DNA from: BJGN01 sp041159865 | Lineage (GTDB): Bacteria; Bacteroidota; Bacteroidia; Chitinophagales; Saprospiraceae | Length of the DNA: 28,248 nucleotides | Direction: 5' to 3' | NCBI GenBank assembly: GCA_041159865.1 | Contig: JBEAXK010000147.1 | Coordinates: 1 to 28,248 of the forward strand | Shown here: positions 1 to 7,873 of the stretch, in pieces | Layout of the letters: every line of letters starts with the position of its first letter | Position numbering within the stretch: position 1 is the first letter of the stretch | Notes under the pieces: generated by a model | The model's input: the letters and a program-made list of their open reading frames with translations, nothing else | The model's database searches: none | Told to the model about the DNA's origin: nothing | Position numbers and translations under genes: made by a program

Positions 1-135
1 AAAAGCCACATAAAATATTTAACGGAACAAAATTTGGAAAAGGCCGATATAAGGCGCTTAAAAACGGATTTATTAAAAACCCTGAAAGGGTGTTATGATT
101 ATAGAAACATGATTATAGAAACAATAAAGCATTAA
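1..135 (+). CDS. Possible C-terminal end of a gene running off the left edge (unrecognised)
   Basis: The frame starting at base 1 is open for 44 codons and stops with TAA at 133-135. It has a Lys/Glu/Leu-rich, helix-like stretch (residues about 5-30) that looks like ordinary protein. Its last 18 or so codons run through the first copy of the hairpin repeat that begins at 79. If the gene is real, its tail has been rewritten by the repeat. I do not recognise the family. Two other frames are also open over part of this stretch: one from base 3 to a TGA at 96-98, and one on the minus strand. The choice of frame is therefore uncertain and the sequence left of the window would settle it. Confidence 0.3.
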   Translation, partial: KSHIKYLTEQNLEKADIRRLKTDLLKTLKGCYDYRNMIIETIKH

Positions 136-140
136 ATTTG

Positions 141-194
141 AACCCTGAAAGGGTGACATGATTATGGAATTTATAATGTCACCCATTCTGGGTT
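141..194 (+). terminator. Large imperfect hairpin from a head-to-head repeat pair, possible terminator
   Basis: Repeat copy 2 (from 141) faces an inverted partial copy (173-194). GGGTGACAT at 151-159 pairs with ATGTCACCC at 176-184, and AACCC at 141-145 pairs with GGGTT at 190-194, with a small internal loop between the two helices. A T-rich run (193-206) follows. It lies just after the possible gene end at 135, so it could end rightward transcription. That role is inferred from shape and position only. Confidence 0.45.
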
Positions 195-220
195 TTCCTT
201 TTTTATAAATTTCGATTGGC

Positions 221-253
221 TATAATCATTTCATCCCTTCGGGATTTCTAAAT
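221..253 (-). repeat. Diverged, inverted member of the hairpin repeat family
   Basis: Read on the minus strand this copy has the stem ATCCC/GGGAT (233-237 with 241-245) around the same GAA loop, followed by a tail containing ATGATTATA (221-229). Loop and tail match the direct copies, but the stem bases differ on both sides so that pairing is kept. Confidence 0.6.
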
Positions 254-553
254 TTCAACCATAATTCAATATTGAACATTTAGGTTGGGCAAATATAATT
301 TAAGCATTGAACCCTGAAAGGGTGACATGATTATAGAAATATAATTATAGATTTGATAACGCAATGTTTGAAACCCTGAAAGGGTGTTATGATTATAGAA
401 GTTATGATAACGCAATGTTTGAAACCCTGAAAGGGTGACAGGATTATAGAAATATGATTATAGAAATATTATTATGGATTTGATAACGCAATGTTTGAAA
501 CCCTGAAAGGGTGACATGATTATAGAAATATGATTATAGAAATAACCGTTGAT

Positions 554-1228
554 TTAATCTGGTTGGGGTAAAATGGAGCGAACCTCCATTTTTTTATTCA
601 TCCACCAGGTGCTTTGGTATAGGTTTTCCTTTTTAACCCCGCCATTTACGCTATGTATGACTTCAATTTTCTGAGGTTGTATGCTGGTAACGAAAGAGAC
701 GTGGAAAACCTCATTTTTTTCGTTTCTAAAAATGATTAAATCGCCGGGATTTGCCTGTTCCAGGGGAATAGGAATACCTAATTTTGCCTGATCTTTGGAG
801 GAAGGCGAAATATTATAATCAAATTTTCGAAGCACATAGGAAGTAAATCCCGAACAATCGAAACCAGTTTCAGGCGTTTTACCCGCCCAAGTGTAAGGAA
901 TGCCCACATATTTTTCAGCCTCCTTTAAGACATTATATCGCAACGATAAATGCGAAGAAGTTACCTTTTCAGGAGACGCTTCAATGGATTTCCGTTTCCA
1001 GTATGGGATGATGGCTTTCCTGTCAATTCCTTTTTCAGTTTCAACTTCCTCCTCATTTTCCTCTAAAAAAACAGATGAATCTGGGGTAGTGGGGGTCGGA
1101 ATGACTGGTTTAAATAAAGCGCAGGATGAAAAGCTATAAACAAAAATCACCCACATTCCCATTTTTTTCAAAACAGGAACATGGGTGAAAAAAAACAAGT
1201 CATTTATCTTTTCCTTTAAAAAGGACAT
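554..1228 (-). CDS. NlpC/P60 family cysteine peptidase, predicted lipoprotein
   Basis: A 224-residue predicted peptidoglycan endopeptidase of the NlpC/P60 family, which typically cleaves D-Glu to diamino-acid bonds in stem peptides. The domain covers about residues 97-215. The catalytic Cys is C125 in DCSGF, the His is H176 in FHVSF, and H192 (VIHSV) sits where the third polar residue is expected. A hydrophobic stretch from about residue 24 ends in FSSC (C36), a plausible lipobox, so the protein is probably anchored in the envelope. The n-region before it is long if translation starts at residue 1; a start at M23 would shorten it. The start at 1228 is preferred because it lies 2 bases after the stop of the upstream amidohydrolase, which suggests co-translation. 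Residues 50-90 form an acidic, low-complexity linker. It is the last gene of the four-gene minus-strand operon. Confidence 0.9.
   Translation of the reverse strand: MSFLKEKINDLFFFTHVPVLKKMGMWVIFVYSFSSCALFKPVIPTPTTPDSSVFLEENEEEVETEKGIDRKAIIPYWKRKSIEASPEKVTSSHLSLRYNVLKEAEKYVGIPYTWAGKTPETGFDCSGFTSYVLRKFDYNISPSSKDQAKLGIPIPLEQANPGDLIIFRNEKNEVFHVSFVTSIQPQKIEVIHSVNGGVKKENLYQSTWWMNKKMEVRSILPQPD
570..595. terminator. Hairpin in the last codons of the NlpC/P60 gene, possible bidirectional terminator
   Basis: AAAATGGAG (570-578) and CTCCATTTT (584-592) form a perfect 9-bp stem with the 5-base loop CGAAC. On the plus strand it is followed by further T residues to 595; on the minus strand the arm itself ends in TTTT. 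It lies inside the coding region, about 15 bases before the NlpC/P60 stop codon. It may stop transcription arriving from either side. Confidence 0.4.
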
Positions 1229-1230
1229 GG

Positions 1231-2529
1231 TTATTTTTTAAGACCAGGAGAACGATTTAAAAACTCCTCATAAAGCTGAATGTGTCTGCTGTCCAGCGGA
1301 ACGATCCAACCATCGATAAAAAGATATTTAATTTGCGTTTTAGGTTCCAATGGGTCTCCGGTCGTAACGATAATATTCGCTAATTTACCCACTTCCAAAG
1401 AACCAATTTTATCGGCCACGCCAAAAATCTCAGCAGGAACGATGGTAACTGATTTCAGGGCATCCTCCTTACTCATGCCATAAGCAGCTGCAAATCCGGC
1501 ATGGAAGGGTAAATTTCTGACATTTTCCTGGTCATTGGTACGAATAGCCACTTTTACGCCCGCTTTGGCCATCAAACCTGGATTAGCATAAGGTTTATCA
1601 TAATGATCTGATTCCCGGGTAGGAAGGGCAATAACCGGACCTGTTATGACAGGAAAACCCGATTTAGCTATTTTATCGGCTACTCTCCATCCTTCCGCTA
1701 CACCCGTTAAAACGACTTTAGGTATTTTCTTATCTTGCGCCCATTTGATTGCGGCTTCAATATCGTTTGCTTTATTAGTTTCGATAAGCAGGGTCATTTT
1801 GCCGCGGATAACCTCAGCGATACGCGCCATTTCAGGATTTGAAGCCACCTTAATGGAGCCATCTTTTGCGGCAGCGTCCGTCACCTGAACATAATATAAA
1901 GCCTCCGTCCAGACCTCATTGAGTTGTTTAAGTGCCTTTTCCTCTTCTTTTTTCAACTCTTCATCGGTTCTTCTGTCCCAGAATCCACGACGACCAGCGC
2001 CTGGAAAATTTAGAACAACTCCTTTGAAGCCAGCATAAATCTGGTCAGGCGTATAGCCAACTAAATTAACTAAAGAAGCAGTACCCGGGAACAGACCGCC
2101 CTGAGGAACCACCAAGGTAGTAGTTATACCGTCCACTCTGGTTACAGAAACGGCAGTAGCGCTGGTATTAAAAGCGGTAATAGCTTCCATGTGAGGCGTT
2201 AACTCACCCAATTCATCGGAATCATCTGTCAGAGAGATGGACGAAACTTCCACGATACCCAATTGAGTACCCCCGTCAATCATACCTGGATAAATAAACA
2301 TGCCTTTACAATCGATGACATTGGCACCTGCAGGAATAGGAGCATTAGAACCAAGTGCGGTTATTTTGCCTTCACTGATGATTAAAGTACCTGAAACGGT
2401 TCCTTTTGTAACCGTTTGTATCGTTGCATTGGTTAAGGCGAAAGTCCCCTTTGTCGATTTTTTTACCTGTCCAAAAGAATGGATAAAAGCCAGGGTAAAA
2501 AGAAGGGTTAAAAATGCATTTATTTTCAT
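1231..2529 (-). CDS. Secreted amidohydrolase-family protein with lost metal-binding HxH (likely pseudoenzyme)
   Basis: A 432-residue member of the amidohydrolase superfamily (imidazolonepropionase-like). Residues 1-20 are a signal peptide with a likely cut before QVKKS, so it acts in the periplasm or outside. The N-terminal beta-sandwich and the PGMID strand at 81-85 are present. The next residues read GGTQ (86-89) where active members have xHxH, so both first-metal histidines are replaced (G87, Q89). An Asp is kept in TNDQE (D333), as is the C-terminal IGSLEVGKLANI region typical of the family. Family knowledge says the HxH pair is needed for the usual binuclear or mononuclear metal centre, so I infer that it is inactive or structural, perhaps a partner of the intact paralogue upstream. 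It is the third gene of the operon: 33 bases after the intact amidohydrolase and 2 bases before the NlpC/P60 gene. Confidence 0.88.
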   Translation of the reverse strand: MKINAFLTLLFTLAFIHSFGQVKKSTKGTFALTNATIQTVTKGTVSGTLIISEGKITALGSNAPIPAGANVIDCKGMFIYPGMIDGGTQLGIVEVSSISLTDDSDELGELTPHMEAITAFNTSATAVSVTRVDGITTTLVVPQGGLFPGTASLVNLVGYTPDQIYAGFKGVVLNFPGAGRRGFWDRRTDEELKKEEEKALKQLNEVWTEALYYVQVTDAAAKDGSIKVASNPEMARIAEVIRGKMTLLIETNKANDIEAAIKWAQDKKIPKVVLTGVAEGWRVADKIAKSGFPVITGPVIALPTRESDHYDKPYANPGLMAKAGVKVAIRTNDQENVRNLPFHAGFAAAYGMSKEDALKSVTIVPAEIFGVADKIGSLEVGKLANIIVTTGDPLEPKTQIKYLFIDGWIVPLDSRHIQLYEEFLNRSPGLKK

Positions 2530-2562
2530 GTGAATAAGTTAATTGCAAATGATAAATAGGAT

Positions 2563-3939
2563 TTACTCACGCTCAAGACCAAAGAATGAAGCGGTATTTT
2601 CAAAAGCTCCTTCTAAACAACGATCGTGGTTGTGCTGCTCTTTATGCAGAAAAAATCCAGTTTCCGCACGGGTAGCACTTGCCTGAAGTCTTTGATCTGC
2701 CGCATCTTTTGATCTGTTAAAGCGCACCACTCCATCTACGATTGTATATTGAGGGACTGCATAAACAGAAAGTGGGTGGCCTTCAAAAATAGCAATATCA
2801 GCATCTTTACCCACCTCTAAGGATCCTACTCTTTGATCGATACCCAATTGTTTTGCTGGATTTATGGTAATTAACGCAAGAGCTTCGTCATCAGAAAGAC
2901 TGCCATAACGTTGCGTTTTAGCTGCTTCATGATATAAATGTCTGATATACTCTTCACTATCTGAGTTGATAGAAGTGACGACCCCATTTTTGGTTAAGAT
3001 AGCTGCATTATAAGCTGTTGAATAATAAACTTCAAACTTATAAGCCCACCAATCGGCAAAAACAGAAGCCATGGCACCATAAGCAGCCAATTCAGGCGCC
3101 ACTTTAAATCCTTCATTGGTATGTTGGAAAACCAGTCTTTTGATCTGATAATCTTTACATACGTTCAAAAGCATTAAAATTTCATCGGAACGATAAGAAT
3201 GGCAATGGATAATAATATTTCCTTTCAGAATCTCAGCCATTGTTTCATGGCGTCTGTTATAAACAGGTTTTACAGCTGCTGGATTTTTTACTTTCTCTTT
3301 TTCGTAAGTTTCCCAGGCAGCCAGGTAAGCTTTAGCTTCTTCAAATCCTTTACGAAAAACCTGCTCCACGCCCATTCGAGTAGCCGGAACGATTCTGTTA
3401 CCTTCTCCATGTACCCGCATAGGATTTTCGCCCAAGGCAAATTTTATGGTTCTTGGAGCACCTTCCATCCGCATTTCTTCTGGATTTAAGGTACCATATC
3501 TATGTTTAATAGTTTCGCACTCACCTCCAATGGCATTGGCAGAACCGTGCATCGCATGAGAAGCGGTAACACCGCCAGCAAGCGCTCTGTAAACAGAGAT
3601 ATCTAATGGATCTAAGGCATCGCCCACCCAAACGTCGGCAGTACTTGGTCTTGACCCTTCATTGACCACATCGATACCAATATGAGAATGCGCATCAATA
3701 ATGCCAGGCATGATAAATTTTCCTGTTGCATCAATGGTCTGTGCACCTGAAGGAGCTACGAGTCCTTTCCCCATTTTGGTTATTTTACCATTTTCCACTA
3801 AAAGGTCTGTATTTTCCATATTCCCTTTAGTAACGGTCAGAATGGTTCCGTTTTTAATGAGTAAGCTTCCTTTGGTTCCTTGTGCATGGGCAAAGCTAAC
3901 CAAGAAAAGCAAATTTAATATATGAAGTATTTTAAACAT
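2563..3939 (-). CDS. Secreted amidohydrolase, active-site residues intact
   Basis: A 458-residue amidohydrolase-superfamily enzyme with a signal peptide (residues 1-19, cut after AHA). The first metal motif is intact as H84 and H86 in DAHSHIG. K166 in TIKFALG is a candidate carboxylated lysine, H245/H247 in IIHCHS and H273 in FQHTNEG are candidate second-metal ligands, and D327 in NSDSEE is the usual strand-8 aspartate. The IGSLEVGKDADI-like closing segment is present at about 370-385. The likely chemistry is hydrolysis of a cyclic amide, imide or C-terminal dipeptide in the periplasm; the substrate cannot be read from sequence. It is the only one of the three neighbouring paralogues with a complete site. 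It is second in the operon, 23 bases after the longest paralogue. Confidence 0.92.
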   Translation of the reverse strand: MFKILHILNLLFLVSFAHAQGTKGSLLIKNGTILTVTKGNMENTDLLVENGKITKMGKGLVAPSGAQTIDATGKFIMPGIIDAHSHIGIDVVNEGSRPSTADVWVGDALDPLDISVYRALAGGVTASHAMHGSANAIGGECETIKHRYGTLNPEEMRMEGAPRTIKFALGENPMRVHGEGNRIVPATRMGVEQVFRKGFEEAKAYLAAWETYEKEKVKNPAAVKPVYNRRHETMAEILKGNIIIHCHSYRSDEILMLLNVCKDYQIKRLVFQHTNEGFKVAPELAAYGAMASVFADWWAYKFEVYYSTAYNAAILTKNGVVTSINSDSEEYIRHLYHEAAKTQRYGSLSDDEALALITINPAKQLGIDQRVGSLEVGKDADIAIFEGHPLSVYAVPQYTIVDGVVRFNRSKDAADQRLQASATRAETGFFLHKEQHNHDRCLEGAFENTASFFGLERE

Positions 3940-3962
3940 TTGATTGCGTTTTATGGGTTAAA

Positions 3963-5747
3963 TTACTGTCCATCAATTTTAGCACCAGAAACGTCAAAAG
4001 TACCAAAAGTACCCACGCCTACCGTACCAGAAAGGGAATTACCATCTACAATAAGGTTAAATTCAAGGGTAACCTGACGAGGTCCCATGCTAATGTTAGA
4101 AGAGAAAGATAATTTATTACCATCCACCGACACATTAGAGATAGGATTAGTTCCTGGCACCTGAGAAGAAGTCCATTCGCCTGTCAAATCACTGCCACTT
4201 CCTTTAAAGGTTAACAACCCTTCCGAATTCATACCTGGAGCTTTAATGGTATAGGACCATTTTCCAGCTATTTTTGGGGCCTCTGCCCCTTTTCCAGCAG
4301 CATTGGCGTTACCTCCAGCCTTAGGTGCAGGCTTACCCTCATATTCAAACATTTTACCATCTATAAATACATAACGTACAGATGATTTTTCATCAAAATA
4401 AGATTTATCCGAAACAACAAGATTTGCTGTTCTACCCTTTTCTACGGTTCCAAAACGATTTGAAACACCTAATTGAGCGGCAGGAGTCGTTGTTAAAGCG
4501 GCTAAAGCCTGATCTTCGGATAAACCTGCCTTAATCATTCTGCGAATGGTTTCTTTGATATCCGTGGCCTTTACCCCTACGGTTGAAAAGGAAAAAGGTA
4601 AACCTAAAGCGGCTAATTTCGCAGCCTGAGTCTCCAGACGCTTCATTTCTTCCGCAGACCTGGCTTTTAAGGCTTCCATTTCCACATCCTTTATTACCAC
4701 ACTTTTAGAAGAATCAGCAGCTGGTTTTTTTTCTTCCGCCGCCTTCGGCAAATCCAAAGAAATAATAATTGGTTTTCCCTCTGCTTTCAACAAATCACCT
4801 ACGTAATATCCCTCTTTGAGGTCTGCAAAATGTACGCCAAATTTTAATTCATTTTTAAGCGCCTGCACTCTATATACAGACTTCATATCGGGCGCTTGAA
4901 AAATGAGGGGAACCTTTCCGTCTAAAACTGGGAAGAAAGCCTCCAGACATTTATCTGCTACCGGACGATTTACGCTCAGCGGATTTGCACTGTAGTTTTT
5001 TTGGTATTCTTGCAATCTTGCTGCATTTTTGTACAATTCTCTTAGTCTTGACATTACCCCAATAAGGGTACTTGGAAATGCGCCTGAGGCTGGAGAAAAA
5101 CTGGCAATCAAACCTGTATTTTCCTTCAACAAAAGTTCGTCCGCATTTTTTCCGGTTCCCAAAGAAATAAGAGAAGCTTGTCCTGGCAGCATTCTTCCGA
5201 TAGGAAAAACCTGAGCAGCTGTAAATCCTAATTTACGCATCTCCTCAATCGATTTGTCATCCGCTTTGAACACATCCCGAACCCGCACATAAGGCGTAAT
5301 GCCTGCTTCTTCGTAGGTAGGATTCCACGGGTCTGATACTCTCGGTCTTTGCTGGCCCTGGCCTGGGGTTCTCGGTCCCGCAGCCCCTGATGCAGCTTCT
5401 GGACGTGGAATACCTGACTGGGATAAACCTTCAATAAATCCGGCATAAACAAACATGGAATCAGCTTTAATTTTTCTGGCATGCGCAGGAATTGCTACTT
5501 CTTTTCCAGCAGCCAGAATGAGCCCATCCTGAATAATTACGGTTCCACCTGAAATAATTTGTCCAGGCCGAACAACAATCTGAACATTTTGAAGGACATA
5601 AGTTTGAGTAACTGGTGTTAATTCAGGAATCCCTGATTGCGCAAACAGGCAACTGCCTATTAACATAAATGCAAAAAAACCAGTGACTTTATCCTTTTTA
5701 AGTAGTGGATATATCCACCTACTGAAAACCAAGTCTTTGATAATCAT
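3963..5747 (-). CDS. Long amidohydrolase-family protein with degenerate HxH and extra C-terminal beta domain
   Basis: A 594-residue amidohydrolase-like protein and the first gene of the operon. The hydrophobic segment at residues 22-36, ending CLFAQ, looks like a signal peptide with a long basic n-region (KKDK at 17-20); a start at M28 is possible but would leave a short signal. Where active members read DxHxH this one has EGLSQ (106-110), so the Asp and both His are lost. A Pro/Gly/Gln-rich insert occupies about 113-140. The amidohydrolase fold ends near 465, followed by an Ala/Gly/Pro/Lys linker (470-490) and a roughly 100-residue domain (492-594) rich in alternating Gly and Ser/Thr. That domain looks like a small beta-barrel or sandwich of the kind attached to secreted Bacteroidota enzymes. 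I infer a non-catalytic or modified role, possibly in complex with the next gene product. Confidence 0.86.
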   Translation of the reverse strand: MIIKDLVFSRWIYPLLKKDKVTGFFAFMLIGSCLFAQSGIPELTPVTQTYVLQNVQIVVRPGQIISGGTVIIQDGLILAAGKEVAIPAHARKIKADSMFVYAGFIEGLSQSGIPRPEAASGAAGPRTPGQGQQRPRVSDPWNPTYEEAGITPYVRVRDVFKADDKSIEEMRKLGFTAAQVFPIGRMLPGQASLISLGTGKNADELLLKENTGLIASFSPASGAFPSTLIGVMSRLRELYKNAARLQEYQKNYSANPLSVNRPVADKCLEAFFPVLDGKVPLIFQAPDMKSVYRVQALKNELKFGVHFADLKEGYYVGDLLKAEGKPIIISLDLPKAAEEKKPAADSSKSVVIKDVEMEALKARSAEEMKRLETQAAKLAALGLPFSFSTVGVKATDIKETIRRMIKAGLSEDQALAALTTTPAAQLGVSNRFGTVEKGRTANLVVSDKSYFDEKSSVRYVFIDGKMFEYEGKPAPKAGGNANAAGKGAEAPKIAGKWSYTIKAPGMNSEGLLTFKGSGSDLTGEWTSSQVPGTNPISNVSVDGNKLSFSSNISMGPRQVTLEFNLIVDGNSLSGTVGVGTFGTFDVSGAKIDGQ

Positions 5748-5884
5748 ATAGTTGCTAAGTTTAAAAATGACAAAATGGTGTTTTAGATTAAAACAAAATC
5801 CTAAATAAATTAAAACTTAACACATTTTAAGGGTTATTCCGCAATAATTAATCTTTTCGCCTTTTTTTTTATAAGTATTTACTA

Positions 5885-5892
5885 AAAATTTG
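5885..5892 (+). promoter_or_regulatory. Weak candidate -7 box upstream of the TMTC-like gene
   Basis: AAAATTTG differs by one base from the Bacteroidota -7 consensus TAnnTTTG. It lies about 50 bases upstream of the ATG at 5944, in the divergent intergenic stretch 5748-5943. No clear TTTG -33 element is visible. No comparable box is evident for the divergent amidohydrolase operon. Confidence 0.25.
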
Positions 5893-5943
5893 CACATCTA
5901 CAAGATAAATGATATTTTCAATTTTTAACATTTGATTCACACC

Positions 5944-7851
5944 ATGAGCCCAAAAAACAAGTCACCTTTTTCTCCACTTTTACCAAAGTTATTATTCTTG
6001 TTTGGCTTCCTAGTATATGCCAATACTTTTACCCATGATTATGCTTTAGATGATGCCATCGTTATCACAGACAATACGTTTACGCAAAAGGGACTTAGTG
6101 GATTAAACGGAATATTCTCCTACGATACTTTTCAGGGATTTTTCAAAGAGGAGGGAAAATCTAAACTCGTAGCTGGGGGACGTTACCGGCCTTTATCGCT
6201 GGCGACTTTTGCCTTAGAAATATCGGTTTTTGGTGCTTCTCCCTTGGTTAGTCACCTGGTCAACGCCTTATTATTTGCGCTTTGTAGCTTTTTGGTTTAC
6301 TTTGTTTTGAGTGAAATATTGCAAAAAGTTCCCGAAGGAGCTGTTATATCCCTTTTCACCGCCTTTATTTTTGCCGCTCACCCAATTCACACAGAAGCTG
6401 TAGCCAATATTAAAGGCAGAGATGAAATATTAGCTTTTTTGGGTAGTCTCATGGCGCTTTATTGGGCATTCAAGGCTTTCAAATCAAATAAATTGATCTG
6501 GCACCTGTCTGGTGCTATTTCCCTTTTCCTTGGTTTATTATCAAAGGAAAGTGCGATCACCTTTTTAGCCATCATTCCTTTGTCCATTTATTATTTTGGC
6601 GAAAAATCTGTTTCGCTAAGAAGCATAGCCCTTCATACGGTTCCTTATATTGGAGCAACGCTGCTGTTTTTAATTTTGAGAAATGCAGTCCTCGGGTCAG
6701 ATTTTGGGGGCGGGTCCTTCGAATTGATGAATAACCCCTATCTAAAATGGCAAAATGGTGTATATGTGCCTTTTAATATAGCAGAAAAAGCAGCTACCAT
6801 CGCTTACACTTTAGGCCTTTATATATGGCTCTTATTTTTCCCTTTTAATCTGACGCATGACTATTATCCACGGCATATTCCCATTATCACCTTCGATAAT
6901 TTTGGAGCTATTATTTCTGTCGCTCTCTATCTGACTTTGATTTTTTATGCCCTAAAAGGACTAAAATCTAAAAGTATCCCAGCATTTGGCATAAGTATTT
7001 ACCTTATAAATTTATCCCTTGTCAGTAATATTTTGTTCCCAATTGGAACAAATATGGCTGAAAGACTACTTTTTGCTCCCTCCTTAGGATATGCGCTGAT
7101 CGTAGGATTTCTATTATCCAGCCTTAAAAGTCAATCGCTAAAAAACAGTCTGGCCATTTCCATCATTGTCCTTTATGCGGGCTTAACCTGGTTAAGAAAT
7201 CCAGTCTGGAAAGATAATTATACTTTATTTACCACAGATGTCAAAAATTCATCTGAATCGGCTAAAGTAAGGAATGCTGCGGGAGGTGAGTTACTGGCTC
7301 AGGCTTTAAAAGTAGATTCCCTGACGGCATTTAGATACAGGAATGAAGCGGTGGGCCATTTACAAAAGGCGGTAACGATACATCCCACATATAAAAATGC
7401 CTGGTTGCTTTTAGGAAATGCATATTATTATCTTAATAATTTTGACCAGGCGATACAATCCTTTAAACAAGCCTTAGTGATTGACCCCGAATATGTGGAT
7501 GCTTCAAAAAACATGGGTCTCGCCTATCGGGATGGAGGCAGAATTGCAGGAGAAACGTTAGGTGATCTGGCGAAGGCCATTGCCTATTTAAAACAAGCCG
7601 CTTCCTTATTACCCGATGATTATGAAGCACATAGACTGGCAGGAATAGCCTTTGGCTTTAATGGAAATAAGCTGGAAGCCATTTCCTATTTCCAAAGAGC
7701 TGCTCAGTTAAAACCAGATTTGTCAGACGCCTGGTTCAATCTTGGAACTGCCTACTATCAGGCCGGAGATCCAAAAAATGGCTTAATATTTCATCAAAAG
7801 GCAATAAGTCTTGATCCTGACGTTATGGAAAGAATGACGAACAGAAATTAA
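5944..7851 (+). CDS. TMTC-like multispanning GT-C glycosyltransferase with C-terminal TPR repeats
   Basis: A 635-residue integral membrane protein. The first half has many hydrophobic helices (about residues 12-30, 100-125, 132-146, 165-180, 186-215 and more to about 430). It carries hallmarks of the TMTC/DUF1736 branch of GT-C enzymes: an acidic pair in DYALDDAIV (D36, D37) in the first extracytoplasmic loop, GRYRPLSLATFAL (79-91), and HPIHTEAVANIKGRDE (146-161). Residues about 440-635 form tetratricopeptide repeats. GT-C enzymes use polyprenyl-phosphate sugars, and the eukaryotic relatives O-mannosylate proteins, so a role in envelope protein or glycan glycosylation is inferred. The frame also opens with TTG at 5932, but the ATG at 5944 is preferred. 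The next gene follows after 22 bases on the same strand. Confidence 0.88.
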   Translation: MSPKNKSPFSPLLPKLLFLFGFLVYANTFTHDYALDDAIVITDNTFTQKGLSGLNGIFSYDTFQGFFKEEGKSKLVAGGRYRPLSLATFALEISVFGASPLVSHLVNALLFALCSFLVYFVLSEILQKVPEGAVISLFTAFIFAAHPIHTEAVANIKGRDEILAFLGSLMALYWAFKAFKSNKLIWHLSGAISLFLGLLSKESAITFLAIIPLSIYYFGEKSVSLRSIALHTVPYIGATLLFLILRNAVLGSDFGGGSFELMNNPYLKWQNGVYVPFNIAEKAATIAYTLGLYIWLLFFPFNLTHDYYPRHIPIITFDNFGAIISVALYLTLIFYALKGLKSKSIPAFGISIYLINLSLVSNILFPIGTNMAERLLFAPSLGYALIVGFLLSSLKSQSLKNSLAISIIVLYAGLTWLRNPVWKDNYTLFTTDVKNSSESAKVRNAAGGELLAQALKVDSLTAFRYRNEAVGHLQKAVTIHPTYKNAWLLLGNAYYYLNNFDQAIQSFKQALVIDPEYVDASKNMGLAYRDGGRIAGETLGDLAKAIAYLKQAASLLPDDYEAHRLAGIAFGFNGNKLEAISYFQRAAQLKPDLSDAWFNLGTAYYQAGDPKNGLIFHQKAISLDPDVMERMTNRN

Positions 7852-7873
7852 TTCATCGATAAAAAATTTACTT

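Larger units (their letters stand above)
79..552 (+). repeat. Array of short hairpin-forming interspersed repeats (non-CRISPR)
   Basis: Six direct copies of the 14-base core ACCCTGAAAGGGTG lie at 79-92, 142-155, 311-324, 373-386, 424-437 and 500-513. Each core can fold as a 5-bp stem ACCCT/AGGGT with loop GAA. It is followed by a tail close to ATGATTATAGAAA, which is itself tandemly duplicated with a 14-base period after copies 1, 5 and 6. Copies 4-6 are each preceded without a gap by the same 18-mer, GATAACGCAATGTTTGAA (355-372, 406-423, 482-499). Start-to-start distances are irregular (63, 169, 62, 51, 76 bases) and the sequences between cores are themselves repeated. That argues against CRISPR, as does the lack of cas genes. 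The stretch 136-553 has no other gene. It resembles REP-like intergenic repeats of Bacteroidota. Confidence 0.85.

Noticed and set aside
79..552. Possible CRISPR array
   Set aside because: The units are irregularly spaced (51-169 bases), some are inverted, the 'spacers' are themselves repeated (the same 18-mer occurs three times), and no cas gene is present in the window.
5932..5943. Upstream TTG start for the TMTC-like protein
   Set aside because: An ATG follows 4 codons later and the added residues are not conserved-looking; ATG at 5944 is the simpler choice.
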